Positions 23,543 to 35,497 of a stretch of DNA of 64,000 nt are shown one piece after another. This DNA is from Montifringilla adamsi (lineage: Eukaryota > Chordata > Aves > Passeriformes > Passeridae). The position numbers and the translations under genes are program-made. Under the pieces are notes generated by a model. The model was not told the origin of the DNA. It worked only from the letters and a program-made list of their open reading frames with translations, and did no database searches. Position 1 is the first letter of the stretch. Every line of letters starts with the position of its first letter. Location: contig JAGGNK010008226.1 of NCBI GenBank assembly GCA_017590115.1, forward strand, positions 3,951,617-4,015,616. The letters are read 5' to 3'.

Positions 23543-26500
23543 AGCATGGTACTGTATTTCATCAGGCTATGAAATTTTTAGAGCTAACGAAGATTTTTTT
23601 CTTAACCAATCTTAAGAGGTAAGAAAGGGATTTCCATTTTCCTTTTCCTGGCACTGTTTATCATTATTTCCCCACATCATGAACCATTAGCAAAGCTACC
23701 ATGGGGCTTCAGGGGGAACAGCATCTCCTCTGGGACCTTTATAGGCTGCAGCTGTGACTCACTGATGTGAACGCAGAAAGATCAAAAAATATAACCCAGA
23801 TCAGCTTCACTTCTCTCTTTTGATTGCTCTTTCCCTTTCTGTAACATGTGAGTGCATTCCTGATGCTCTCTGACACCTGCAGACACCTTGCTGGGGACAT
23901 GCAGAGCCTGTCCCAGCCCCTTCTCCCTTCCCTCTGCCTTTCACCTCCTGCAAGGAGCAGATTGAGGCAATGGAGGGTAATTAAAAATGCTGGGGCTGGT
24001 TTGCACCACCCAAGGGCCTGGCACAGCTCTGTCACCATTCTGAGGGCACTAAAAAGCCTTGAACAGCCTCACCTGAGACCTCTGCCCCCAGCCCTGGGCC
24101 CAGGGATTCTATTGAAGCTCAGCTTAGGTGTAAAGAATGAGGTTACTGTGAACGCAACAGGAGAATTCCTAACTCAGGAACAATTTGGGGCAGCTCTCTT
24201 ATCCCACTGAGCTGTGACTTTCAGTTAAATTTTAAGTACTGAAGAGGGCACTGTATTGCCCCAAACCCCAGACAAGATCACAGAAAACGTTCAAATGAAG
24301 CAGTGGCAGCACAGTATCCTGGGTAATTAAGCTGACATACCCCCGTGTCTTTAAAGCCTGGGGGGAGGCTTTTAGGGAGCTGGTGGATTGCTGTGATGAA
24401 TGTTTGTGACACTCAGAGCAATGCACTGGCCACTTGTGAGAGCTCATTCTAGTTCAGTCTCCAAAATCCTCTCTAAACTCATCACACACTGCATGTCCTG
24501 CTGCTGACATCGCCAGCAGAGCAGCACAGTGGTGAAGCCAGGCTGGGGACAGGTTTGCAGCACTGCATTCACAGGTGCAGAGGGTTTGGGACACGGAACC
24601 CATGCCCTGCTGCTTCCCCAGCCTGCACTCACAGCTGACTTTGGCACTTTGCAGAGCACCAGCCAGGGATTGGGGTTCAGCTGGAGAATTATGCAGTGGT
24701 GGATGCTTTCCAAATCCATTTTGTGTTGCTGTTTTTCTGCTGCCTGCTTTGCTGGAACTGCAGGGGTTATTAGAGGAACAGCACTTGATTAAAGCAGGCA
24801 GGGCCAGTGTCCCACCAGGAATGTGCCCTCAGCTTGTCCTGCTGAGGTCAGAGCAGCAAACTGACCACACACCAGCTCCTCTTTCTTAAAAAAAAAGAAA
24901 AATTAACTCAAAAATTTGTCTAATCAGTCTGGGCATGATTCAGATAAAAATATATTCTAGAAGACTGGTTTAATATAGTTTTTTTGTTTTATCTAGGCTC
25001 ATCCTATTGTGTAATATTTCCCAGGTTGAGTGTCTTTTGTTAACATCAGTAGAACTCCACTGTGCTAAATGCTGATGTGTTTGTTGTGTGGCTTTGGTCT
25101 CAGTCTGATGTAGCTCAGTGGGAATGATTGCTTTCCTCTTGATGTACTCTGGAATGAAGCAAAAGGATCACTCTCCCCTTTTTTGTTCTAAACAGATACC
25201 ATATCAGTACAATTTTTTGCAAATTCTGTCTTCTGAATGTACACAGAGAAAAAATTCCTCCAGGAAAAGAACTTGATGAATAGTTCCTGTGAGGCTTTGT
25301 TGAAATTAAAAATAATGCCAAATACAGGGATTAGAGCCCCGTCACCAGCTTTATTTATTTATTTTTCAAATGTTTTTCTCGAACACTGTTTTCCTTATAC
25401 AAGCTAATGGTAATAAATGAGCTGCCAGTAGCAATCCCACCACCTGTTGAGTTTCATTTCTCAAACCCTCCCATGAGCAGATCCCCACAGCTCCAGCAGG
25501 CAGGAAGAAAGGGAAGCAAGGCTGCCTGTGAAACCAGAGCCCAGGAGTGCAGGGGCACCAGGGAGCTCTGCACCTCATCTAGCCACAGACCCCGAATATT
25601 CAGGCAAGAAGTGACCTTGAAATGCAGCTGAGGTGAACATTTCCCAGCAGAGCAGGTACATGGGACAGCACTCAGCTGCTTGATGGCAGCTTATCATTCC
25701 AAACATCAGCATTTCCCTTCAGGAATGCAGAGAATCCACTTCACCAGAGCATCAGGCTACTGGAGCTGGCTTTACATCTTACCCAGGAAAATGATTTCTG
25801 TTCTCAGAGTGGAAAATGCCCATCTGGAGTATTTAGCTGTTACAAGGAGGAGTTGTTATTACCTGAAGCTACAATTTGGTTTATTTTTCAATGGAAGGTA
25901 CATTTCGTTCACAGGAATTCCTGGTCATTGCTTTTCTAGGACATGTGACTAAGGGCCAAAAAATATAAATATGTGTAAGGTCACTTTTCTTATATCTGTA
26001 TATAAAAAAATCAGTCTCTAAGATGGTACAGTATATGTAGCTTATGGAAAAAAGAAATAAAAGTAAGTGGAACAATCTGAAGCATTGATATATATCACTG
26101 TGGCATCACTATAGCAAAAAAGGTTAGATGTTCAAGTCCTAAATACTGCCTTTAATGAGTTCACCTTGAAAAATACAGTATTTTCTTTTCTGTTTCCCTC
26201 TAAAGGATAAAAAGCCTTGTTTTGTACAGTTATATAAATGCATAGTTCCAAAGCTGTATACTTTTTTATTTCCAAGCAATCAAGATTTTTTCCTTTAAGG
26301 AAATCAGTCAAAAATCCAATTTCTTTTGTTATTTTCAAATGGCACATGAAGAACTGCAGCTTTATTATTGCTGCCTGCTGCCTGTCACTGCTATGATTTG
26401 AGACTCTTTCAAGGCCAGAATATGAACATTTTGGAATATGGGAGTTACTGTAGGAATTGGGAGGCTCCACATCGTGGTGAGTGTCTGGATCTGATCACAG

Positions 26501-26593
26501 TGCAATCATCTTTTTGTAAGTCAATGTCTTAATCCAAAACCTGCTCCCATTTCTCTGTCAAGACAATGAACCAAAATGAACAAATAATCTGCT
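23543..26593. other. Intergenic, no gene seen
   Basis: This is mixed AT-rich and moderately GC-rich sequence. The open frames on both strands at 23.8-24.9 kb have no recognisable similarity. Confidence 0.6.
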
Positions 26594-26795
26594 TTTAGAG
26601 TAGGTTTAGATGGGATGTTGGGCAGGAATTGCTCCCTGGCAGGGTGGGCAGGCCCTGGCACAGGGTGCCCAGAGCAGCTGTGGCTGCCCCTGGATCCCTG
26701 GCAGTGCCCAAGGCCAGGCTGGACAGGGCTGGGAGCACCTGGGACAGGGGAAGGTGTCCCTGCCATGGCACTGGATGGGATGTAGGGTTCCTTCT
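26594..26795 (+). mobile_element. CR1 LINE fragment, 3' region, + strand
   Basis: It contains the highly recognisable CR1 block GCACAGGGTGCCCAGAGCAG, CTGTGGCTGCCCCTGGATCC, AAGGCCAGGCTGGACAGGG, and then GAAGGTGTCCCTGCCATGGCA. The usual end (AAGGTCCCTTCCA and octamer tail) is missing or scrambled after 26785. It is the same subfamily as the copy at 34.7 kb. Confidence 0.92.
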
Positions 26796-29700
26796 TTTTG
26801 GTTCTTTGATTTGGATCTTTTCAGTTTCTAGCCACATCCAGAAACTGAAAATTTGTTTGGTGTTGAGAGCTTCATTAAGGTTTACAGGGTTTGAAGGGAG
26901 GAAAGGAGGTTGTTATATATGTAGCACTTAATTCAGAGCCCAGTAAAGAATTCAGGAGTAAAAAAAGTTCACCTGAGGGAACACAGACATGATTAAACTT
27001 GAGCAGAACTTTCCTGCTAAGTTAATAGATAATACAGGGATTAAACCCAGAGGATCATTACTAGAGCTCAGCAATGTAACTTGTACTTATTAAGGAAAAG
27101 CAGAATCAAACTGAAACTCCTTTTTCTGAACCTGGTTGTTTCTTCTGGGATTTCATCCATCACATGGATGAGATTCAGAGCCCAACAAAAGAGCCTAGAA
27201 TTAAGGATTTGTACTTTAGGTAGAGTTTGCTTCAAATTCCTACATCTGACACTGACTTTCAAAACAAGAGTGAATTCTGTCCTTCTGATGGATGCTGGCC
27301 TCTATAAATGTTTGACCACAGGGATGAGAGGACATGTATGGCCTCTGTATGGAAAAAGCTGAAGGTTCCAATTACAGAAAAACACTGCTTTGGCTCTTCT
27401 CTTGATACTTGCCTCTGCCCAGGTTAGAAACAAGCATACAGACTTGTCCCTTTGGCCTCAAACTGTGTCCTCCTGGGGCTCCTGGTTAGAATTGGATGAC
27501 TGATATTGAATGGTTCCAAGGTGCCTATTAACTGTGCAAACCATCTGTTCTTTGATATACTTTAAACAGAGACCTAATTAAAGTTCTGAAAGAGAGTGAT
27601 GCTCACAGAGGCTTTGTTTCCTTTAAAAAAGCCTTTTCAGAGCCTGGGCTTTTGTAATTCCTGTTTTTTGAACCCTTCTTGTTTGCTTACATCCTTTAAG
27701 ACACTGATTAAAGTGGCCTGGGAGTTATTTTGAAAACTGTAAGATAATCTTTCATACTTCTGAGTGAAGAAAACTCAGCACTGCTAAATGAGGGGGAGGA
27801 AAAGAATCAAGTTCCTTCCAATCTGCACATTGACTGATTTATGTTGTACCTCTTTGCATTGGCAGCTTGCAATACAAATACTTTTTAGTGCACTAGCTGG
27901 CCAAAAGTTAGAACTAATTTATACCAAATATAGCACTAATCATAGAAACAGTGCAGCCCTGAATAAATAACAAAGAGTAAAATTCCAACAATTCTTTCTG
28001 GAATGGAAACCACTCTTTTTTTTTTATTTGCATGTAACTGGTTTTTATTGCATCCTTCTATCATGGGTTATACCACTACCTTCTAACTTTTGCCCTGCTA
28101 CTGGACTAAGAGGAACAAGAAAGGAAAAAAAATCACAGACTGGTAAAAGAAAAATAGTTATGAGAAGCCCTGAAGGCAGGTGAAGCATCAGCTCACTGTG
28201 GTAGAGCCCAGGAATGGTCAGCTGGAGGAGAAAAGAAGAAAAACTTATTAAAGAGGAAAAAAACTCTGTTCATTGCAGCCTTCTGCAGGCACTGGCCTTT
28301 CATGGTTGAGGGTGACCCAGAATTAAGGGCAGCCTGTGTAAAAGTGGTTTGTATTCTGGATTCCAGCTTTTTCTGTTGCCATGGTAATATTTCACTTTTT
28401 TCCACCCTTACTGGGAGGCTGTGAATATTAGTTTAGGATTTTAAGGAGTGATGCTCCCTTTGCAGCAACAGCAGCTCTGAAATACCTGGTTGGGTAAGAT
28501 AGAGAAATGGGATCATCAATTTTCAGTCTTCTGTGACAGCAATTTCTTTGAAGTCAAACAGTTCCTAAAAGCTGATGTTATCTTTTTGAGCATCCTCAGA
28601 GCTTTAGAGGCCACTACTATGATCAAAAACATTTTCTTCAACTCGTTTTATCTTCCGCTGAGCTAGTGTTGGCCTCCGCTTCTGGGTTAGAAATTCCAGA
28701 GTGGAAGTTCCTTGGTATTTATGGCATGGATGAGCTTAAATTATTAAAGCTTATTTCACTATCTAACTTTGAAAAAGCACTTCCATATTCTTGTGTCACT
28801 TTTCTTCCAAAATAATCAGAAACGAGTGTTTTGAGCTCCACAGAAATCATTTGACACACCCTGCTTACTCTGTGCCAGGTTTTTAGAAGCCATCCAGTGC
28901 TATCCCACCAGCTTCAAATTCACTTTAGTCAACTTCTGCACACTAAAAAACCCCAGAATTTTCATTCTGCTACTCAAGACTTCAAGGTTTTAATTGCTTC
29001 TGCAGTACCTGTCACTAAACTCAGCAAGCAGTGCCCCATTAGGATTGTTCTTCAGCCTTTTGGGTCTGCAAAAACATGCAAGTAAGAAATCTTTTTGATA
29101 CTAAAGGAGTTAAAAGTCATACTTAAAATTTTTAAAACACAGGATTTCAAGGGATCATTTTTAGCCCATTAAAATGAATGGCAATCCAACCCAAAGGGTT
29201 TGGTGAACATCAGGTCAGGCTGGTGTCTCCCAGGCACTTCCTGACACAGTAAACAAAAACTAATGAGCTGTAATTAAAATCACATTGTTTGCTATGGATT
29301 ACTTGGTAGAGGTGATTTTTGCTTTCAGGTTAAAGTATGGTTCTGTTCTGGAAAGTCACTCTGAGAGTGGCAGGGGGAAATGGCACATTTATTTGTCACT
29401 TTAGTCTTCCCAGGTGAGCTTGCTCAGTCCATAAGCAAAAAAAGGCATTTCTTCTGCCTTGTTGCTCGCCCTGTAAATGACATTTTGAAAGGGAATTTCA
29501 GCCATGTCCTTCACTGTTTATGATTCATCACCACTGAGCATGATAAAGCCCAGAGAGATCAGAGCTGAGATAAAAAATGCAAATGAAAGATACCTGTTGT
29601 AAGCCTGAATTAAAGATATATCAGTGTTTTGGAACACAGATTTCTACATTGACTCCAATTACTTTTCCATCTGGTGTTTGGAAGCTAATTCTGAAAGTGT

Positions 29701-31779
29701 TTATACATCTACTTAATCCTGATGCTGAAAAAAAATCACTGTCAGCAAGTGGAAACCCCATTTATTCTGATTATGCCAGATTTTTAATTTTCCACCGGCT
29801 GTAAACTTGAGCTGCAGAACGGATGTTGTGGGGGAAAAAATAAGAAAGAAAAGTAAGAAAAAATAAAATAAAAATTTCTTCTTATTCTGACATTTTCTGT
29901 GTCTCAGGCCCAGGTCCTGAAGCTGCTGTGTGCACAAGCACCCACATGAACTGTCTGAGCTCCAGCCTCAGAGTTTCTGCTAAAATCTGACAAAAAGGTC
30001 ACAAAGCATGACCAGGAGCAAGGGCACGTCACCAAAACACATTTTCATTGTGTCCTGCGGGTCTTTAATCAATAGAAATGAAAACAAAGTCAGCAGAGCC
30101 GGGCCCGGGGCCGTGCAGGGTGAGGGGGTCACACAGAACCTCTGCTGTGGTGTTGGCTCTGGGACAGTGACCACAGCGGTGGCAGTGGTGGAAATAAAGC
30201 TGTAAATGGAAAATTGGAACCAGAATCAGGGAGTTTGTGGGTGCTCAGGAGGTGCTGGGTGCCTGGGCTCTACCGGGCACCATTGCTGCTCTCCCTGGCT
30301 CCTCCATCACCTCTTTTCACCTGCAGACACAGAACAAAACTGGGGGGCACTGAGGAGTGAAAAATGGGTTAATTACTGTGAAATAAGTTGTGCTTAAAGC
30401 AGATCCATTCCCAGGCAGCCTCAGGCTTTCCCTGCGCTGCTGGGAGTGCTGCTGTGCCTCAGTGTCCTGCCAGGCAAGGGGGGAGGAGGAAGGAGCTGGA
30501 AATGAAGAAACCAACACCTGGTTTGGGAGAAATTCCTGAGCCACAACAATCTGTGTGTCTGTTTTGTGAATGATTACTCTGCAGCAGAAGTCTTCCTGTT
30601 GCATGTGGACATGTTAAACCCTGGGGAAAACACTTTTTTTTGGGCATAAATCGGATTTTTCTTCAAGTTCTGTCCCAACCAGATTTTATTTATGCAGTGA
30701 AATGCTGCACTCCCTTTTGCAGGGAGCAGGTGTGCCTCTTTAAAACTTCCATTTTCCTTTTCTGAGGTAGGAAAGCAAAGCAACCCCTTGGAATGGCAGC
30801 AGAGTTCTTGGGGAAGAGCTGGAGATATCTGCGAGGCATCATCTGTTCTCTGGCAATGGAAATAGGAAAAAGTGCAGGAGGAAAAGCAGCTCTACAGCCG
30901 TATTTCCTGATCTGGAGGGACAAGTCGGTGTGGGAAGTAATGACAGCCTGTAATAGCCTTGGCTGGCCATCTGTTGGGGCTTTATTTACTCTGTAAAATA
31001 GAGTGAATTTAATACTCAGTTTAGGAAAAAAATGGTGCCGTCTGAAAATTCAGTCAGCAAAACAGGAAGAGAGAGAATTTCTCTCATGCCAAAACCACTT
31101 GTCGGTGTGGAGGTTCTGTAAATACATATATGTATATATAGATTTTTTTATATGGACACACAGAGATATCTATGTAAATTCTTCAGAAAATTATCAGAGA
31201 TCTCTAGCGTATGTTGGGCTCTAAAGAACTAGTCACAGAAAAACAGGAAAAGTTTGAATTTTACACGCTGAATAAATTGAAAGACATCGGCAGGAGCTTA
31301 AACAGTCTTCAGTCAACAGTTTTAGAATAACACTTGAAGAGCTGTGAAATCAAACAGCCAAAGTTTCAGAGGTGGTGAAGAAACAAAATTGGCATTTCTA
31401 ACACAGTGAAATTTGGTTCATCTGCAACTTTGGATGTGTTTTCTTGGAGGCCGAGCTGCAGGAGGTTCATTCCTTCAGCAATACTTACTGCTTGAGGTCT
31501 CCACTAACCTGCAGCTGTGTCATTGCAGCTCAAAACTTCTTCAGGGAATCTTCATGGAGCTGCTTTCACTCCATTTCACTCCAGGGAAATATCCAGCACA
31601 TTATGACCCTGTGGTTTGCTGTGCAAAGCCACAACCCAAGGGCTGCTGGCTCTCTCATCGTATTTCATGATGCAATCTTTGAGCCAGGACTGAAAAACAG
31701 ATTCTGGTGTGTCAGAGTGAGCATAGCTAATTCTGAGAGTGAGACATAATTCACAGAGTGAGACAGATAATTCATAATT
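26796..31779. other. Intergenic, no gene seen
   Basis: About 5 kb without a supported gene or transposon. A short CpG-containing patch occurs at about 30095-30180 but is too small to call a CpG island with confidence. Confidence 0.6.
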
Positions 31780-31850
31780 GTAGAATGGTTTGTCTTGGAA
31801 AGGACCTTGAAGATCATCTCATTCCAAGCCCCTGCTGTGGACACAGGTCA
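31780..31850 (-). mobile_element. CR1 LINE 3'-end fragment, - strand
   Basis: TAGAATGGTTTGTCTTGGAA followed by AGGACCTTGAAGATCATCTC and ATTCCAAGCCCCTGC is the reverse complement of the CR1 3' terminus. It is a short piece only. Confidence 0.85.
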
Positions 31851-31911
31851 GTCTTATCCTCAAAGCCTGAGCAAAAATTCTGGAGCAGTCACATCTTCAA
31901 AGGTGAAACAT

Positions 31912-31950
31912 AAAAAAAACCCCAAAAAAACAACAACAACAAAAAAAAAC
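31912..31950. repeat. A-rich / (CAA)n low-complexity tract
   Basis: A-runs broken by CCCC and a (CAA)3 stretch. Confidence 0.9.
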
Positions 31951-34674
31951 CATCCCAAAGATTAAGGCAGTGCTCGGGTTTCATAGCAATTCAGTATTTA
32001 CTGTCCTAATTGCAAAGCTAGCCTCTGACTGTAGGGAATTTATCATTTGAAAGAAAAAATCCTCATATGAAGAGCAGGCATCAAAATTCCCACATGCACT
32101 GCAAATCATCTTGGCATGGTGACTGAACTAAAATATTAACTTGAGCTCAGTGAGGATCCTGGGTGTTGACATTAGCTGGAGGTACTGACTGCCTCCAGAA
32201 ATGTGAAATACTCAAGGATGCAGAGACAGGATTCATTTATCCTGCAGGAAGCACCCACATTCCTTAATTCAGGGTTCTCATATCTCAGTGTAACTACTTT
32301 GCCAAAAGATTTTCTCATTGTATTTGGGGTTTTAAACCCATTTTTTTCAGTAACTGCTAGAAGCTCAAGCAACTTTTTATTTGTTATTGTACTGCCTAAA
32401 CAGTTTTCTTTATCCAGATGGAAGAGGACCAGAAAAAACATTGCTTGATCTCCTTTGAATAAAAAGCAGCAGGTGACCAAATGCAGAAAAATTACTTATA
32501 AATTTGAATTTTATATCAAAGCAGTTCTAAGTGTGTTCAGACCACAAGGAGCATCCAAGATGCTTAATAGGAGATACCATTTTCAAGACATTTTTTAATA
32601 ATTTAAAACATCAATGCTAATGTTGGTCCTTTTTCTTCTGGTAACAGGGGTATTATACTAGAATCCATCTTTCTGCTCATTAACACTCCAAGAGAGTAAA
32701 TAAAAACAGGCATCAAGCAACAAATGTGCTTTCTAAGTTTTGATGTTTATGGCACAGAACCTCATAAACTCAGCCTTAAAGTGTTTTGTCAGTGTTAGAC
32801 ACTATAAAGATTTGGCTTTTCTACTTTATTTCACAGCCTATCATTTGCCCATTACAGGCTTGTTTTTACTGAATTCCCACTGCATTTCATTTCTTTTTAA
32901 AAACATTTGCTTATATACTCATCTGAAATGTCTTTATGTCTGCATGCTGGGAACTTCCCTCTCTCAGCTCTCTTTGATGATGTTCTCTGTTTAATTCGGC
33001 TCCTTTTCATATTTGGTGCACTAATTGGCTCTTCACAGCCTGGCTTTTCAACTCTGCATGATAGATCTTTGTGCATTAAACCCATTTTTACCTTTGTTTC
33101 CTCTCCCATTCTCCAGCTTCCCCCCCTCCCCTTTTATTAGTTCTGCATTGTTGTCTTTCCTGTCAGCAATGTGTAATCACATCGATCAAAATTGCTTCAA
33201 ATTAACTTTTTGCCCAACTCTTTCCTCACTCTGTGGAAGCTTATTTAAGGCAGACTGACTGAAGCTATGGGATAAAATCTGGAGTCTGAACAGGAGGTGA
33301 GGAGTCAAACAATAAATACATATATTTTAAAAACTATTTGTGCCAAATAAAAACAGCCTTCCTGCCTCATCTTTGCTTGTAAAGGGAGAATTCCCTTGCC
33401 TCTGTTTTGATCTTCCCATCAAATGTCTTATTTGACATAAAAGCTTTAAAAAAAAAAAAACCCGAACAGCTGAAACACACCCCAAAATGTTTAATCTCTC
33501 ACCCAAAAAGGGATAAATTCCCAAAACTAGATCACATTTACATTAACTCTTTTATCAGCATTAAGGTTGATGATATCTGCTAAGGAAAAAATCTCATATA
33601 TAAGTTCAGGGAATTGAAATGAAGTGGTGGAAAACTGAAATAAATCCTTGCAGCCATCCCCAAAGGAATATCAGTGGAGTGTCACCCATTCCCTGAGGGG
33701 TGTCAAAACCAAACAACTTCAATATTTTTCCTCACTTTTAAAACTTGTTCCAGCTTATGGTGTTGGCTGACAGCAAAGCAGGGACTCAGGGATTGTGGAT
33801 GGGACAAGAAAAAGGAAATCCCCTTGTCCATAGCTCACTGTTCCTTACTTGGGAATTTAGATATTTCTGAGACAATGCAGCAGTGACATCAACTCAGCCA
33901 CATGCCATGGCAAAATTACCTATATGCTCATAAAATGAGACCCTGGTGGAAATGAAGTGTTCAAAATCCTATGGCTGAATTGGAATATATTTAATCTCTC
34001 AATATGAATGCTGATTTCCTTCCAATGCCTTACTCTCTTTTTTTTCAGTGTGCTAAAATTATTTCCAATACAAGCAGCAGTGCCTGGAATTTACAGGGGA
34101 AGAAGACTTGGCAGCCTGTATCTGTTTCCTTATAAAACATTTTGTAAAGTGCATACAGTGAATTAATTAGGAAATAGAATAGAGAAATACAAAGCTTTGC
34201 TCTTTATTAGGCTTACTAGGCAGACTAATTAATATTGCTAGATACCATATCAGCTTTGGTGACTAAGTGGCCAATTCCAGCTCACTGGGGAAAAAAAGTA
34301 AAACAACTGGAGCCTAAATCACTCTGATGGGATGAGGAGCCAGCTGCATTGAATTGGAAAAACTGGAGAGTGTTGGGTCATGGCATTGAATTTTCTGTGT
34401 GAATATCTACATCACAGCTCTGGAAAGGTTCCTCATGCACTGGGCAGAGAAGGGGCCAAATGCAGGCTCTGGACATGGCACCAGCCATGCTCCTGCTCCT
34501 CTTTCAGCACCAGCTTGGAAGCTTCGTTTGGAGCTTAGAAGACAAAAATAGGCGACAGAAAGAGAAATTATTTGCAAAGCAGGGAGGATTGGCTTTATGC
34601 CTCATTTGAAAACCTTGGAAGCCTGTGGAGGAAGAACAAAGAACTTGTTGCTGGGGAAAATCTGGAAAAATGAT
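31951..34674. other. Intergenic, no gene seen
   Basis: This is AT-rich sequence with an A12 run near 33450. No gene, RNA gene or transposon was recognised. Confidence 0.6.
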
Positions 34675-34980
34675 GCTCGGAGGGCTGAGGAACCTCTCTG
34701 GGGAGCAGAGGCTGGGGTGTCCAGCCTGGAGAAGAGGAGGCTCCAGCCAGACCTTAGAGACCCTCCCATTGCCTAAAGGGGCTCCAGGAGGGCTGGAGAG
34801 GGACCTGGGACAAGGGTGATGGGACACAGGGGGATGAGTTCAAATTTAAGGAGGCAGATTTAGATCAGGTATTAGGAAGGAATTCCTCCCTGTGAGGCTG
34901 GTGGGGCCCTGGCACAGGGTGCCCAGAGCAGCTGTGGCTGCCCCTGGATCCCTGGAAGTGCCCAAGGCCAGGCTGGACAG
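34675..34980 (+). mobile_element. CR1 LINE, part before the nested insertion
   Basis: From GGAGCAGAGGCTGGGGTGTC, GTCCAGCCTGGAGAAGAGGA, GGAGAGGGACCTGGGACAAG and GATTTAGATCAGGTATTAGG to AAGGCCAGGCTGGACAG, the order matches the CR1 3' region. The element continues without loss at 35504, so it was intact when the 34981-35497 insertion arrived. Confidence 0.95.
34975..34980. repeat. Target-site duplication, left copy (GGACAG)
   Basis: GGACAG here and at 35498-35503 flanks the inserted element. An uninterrupted CR1 would read GGCTGGACAGGGCTTGG, with one copy. Six bases is the duplication length typical of alpharetrovirus/ERVK-type integrase. Confidence 0.9.
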
Positions 34981-35064
34981 TGTCACCATGATATTTTTTT
35001 AAAAATCCTTTGCCAGGATTTTCTGCTGAGAAGCCTCAGAAAAGAAATGTAAACAAAAACTGTC
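34981..35064 (+). repeat. Left inverted repeat (copy of the U3 start)
   Basis: It matches the reverse complement of 35414-35497 at 80 of 84 positions, starting TGTCACCATGATATTTT. The differences are at element positions 1, 18, 20 and 77. Weaker similarity continues to 35070 through the microhomology TCAGAAGG. Confidence 0.95.
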
Positions 35065-35100
35065 AGAAGGCGGCGTGTTCAAATCACATCGGGATCACCA
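35063..35100 (+). other. tRNA-Trp 3' half with CCA end, fused to LTR
   Basis: The 38 bases run from TCAGAAGG through GCGTGTTCAAATCAC to TCACCA. They match the 3' half of vertebrate tRNA-Trp(CCA), from about the anticodon stem through the T arm and acceptor, at about 34 positions as I recall that tRNA. The added CCA is not encoded in tRNA genes, so the source was a mature tRNA. It is not a functional tRNA gene because the 5' half is absent. Confidence 0.88.
35083..35100 (-). promoter_or_regulatory. Retroviral primer-binding site, tRNA-Trp type
   Basis: The minus strand reads TGGTGATCCCGATGTGAT two bases (TT) after the LTR's terminal CA. It differs from the alpharetroviral tRNA-Trp site by two C-to-T changes. 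The CA-TT-TGGTGA spacing is that of avian leukosis-type viruses. Confidence 0.92.
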
Positions 35101-35102
35101 AA

Positions 35103-35497
35103 TGTGGTTGTGTTCGAGGGTCCCCAGGACGAGGGAAGAGATGAGAATCTTGACTCCATGTTTCAGAAGGCTGGTTTATTTTACCATGATATATTAAAAT
35201 GTTATACTAAAACTATACTAAAAAGAACAAAGAGAAAGGATCCATCAGAAGGCTAGAAAGGAAAGGAATGGAATGAATAACAAAAAAACGTGACAGCCAG
35301 AGAATCTGACACAGCTGGACCCTGACTGGCCATCAAGCAAAAACAATCCACATGGACCAATGAATGATGCACCTGTTGGTAAACAATGTTCAGACCACAT
35401 TCCACAGCCATCAGACAGTTATTGTTTACATTTCTTTTCTGAGGCTTCTCAGCAGAAAATCCTGGCAAAGGATTTTTCAGAAAATATCATGGTGACG
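35103..35497 (-). mobile_element. LTR of an avian ERVK/alpharetrovirus-like element
   Basis: It is about 395 bp, ending in CA on the minus strand; its first base is C in place of the expected T (TG to CG). It carries an AATAAA polyadenylation signal (complement of 35175-35180), followed by the sequence CCAGCCTTCTGAAACATGGA typical of the R/U5 part of a common passerine LTR. No gag, pol or env sequence is attached. Confidence 0.88.
35408..35415 (-). other. U3 microhomology to the tRNA (template-switch site)
   Basis: The minus strand reads TCTGATGG, and the tRNA portion at 35063-35070 reads TCAGAAGG: 6 of 8 identical. The LTR-derived inverted copy ends and the tRNA copy begins exactly here, which is what priming by a short imperfect match would leave. 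Confidence 0.75.

Larger units (their letters stand above)
34981..35497 (-). mobile_element. Chimeric retroviral element: LTR + tRNA-Trp 3' half + inverted U3
   Basis: This is a 517-bp insertion with 84-bp terminal inverted repeats. Read on the minus strand it is a complete LTR (35497 down to 35103), TT (35102-35101), a tRNA-Trp primer-binding site (35100-35083), 20 more bases of tRNA-Trp body (35082-35063), and an inverted copy of the LTR's first 84 bp (35064-34981; two bases are shared with the tRNA part). Both termini are therefore U3 ends. A normal provirus or solo LTR has U3 at one end and U5 at the other. The flanking GGACAG repeats indicate integrase-mediated insertion. It has no coding capacity. 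Seen directly: the inverted repeats, the LTR signals, the primer site and the duplication. Inferred: origin by read-through of the primer tRNA and snap-back synthesis. Confidence 0.9.

Noticed and set aside
34504..34827. 107-codon minus-strand open frame
   Set aside because: Much of it is antisense to the CR1 copy.
35063..35100. A tRNA-Trp gene
   Set aside because: Only the 3' half is present, with an encoded CCA and fusion to LTR sequence. It is a reverse-transcribed primer fragment, not a gene.
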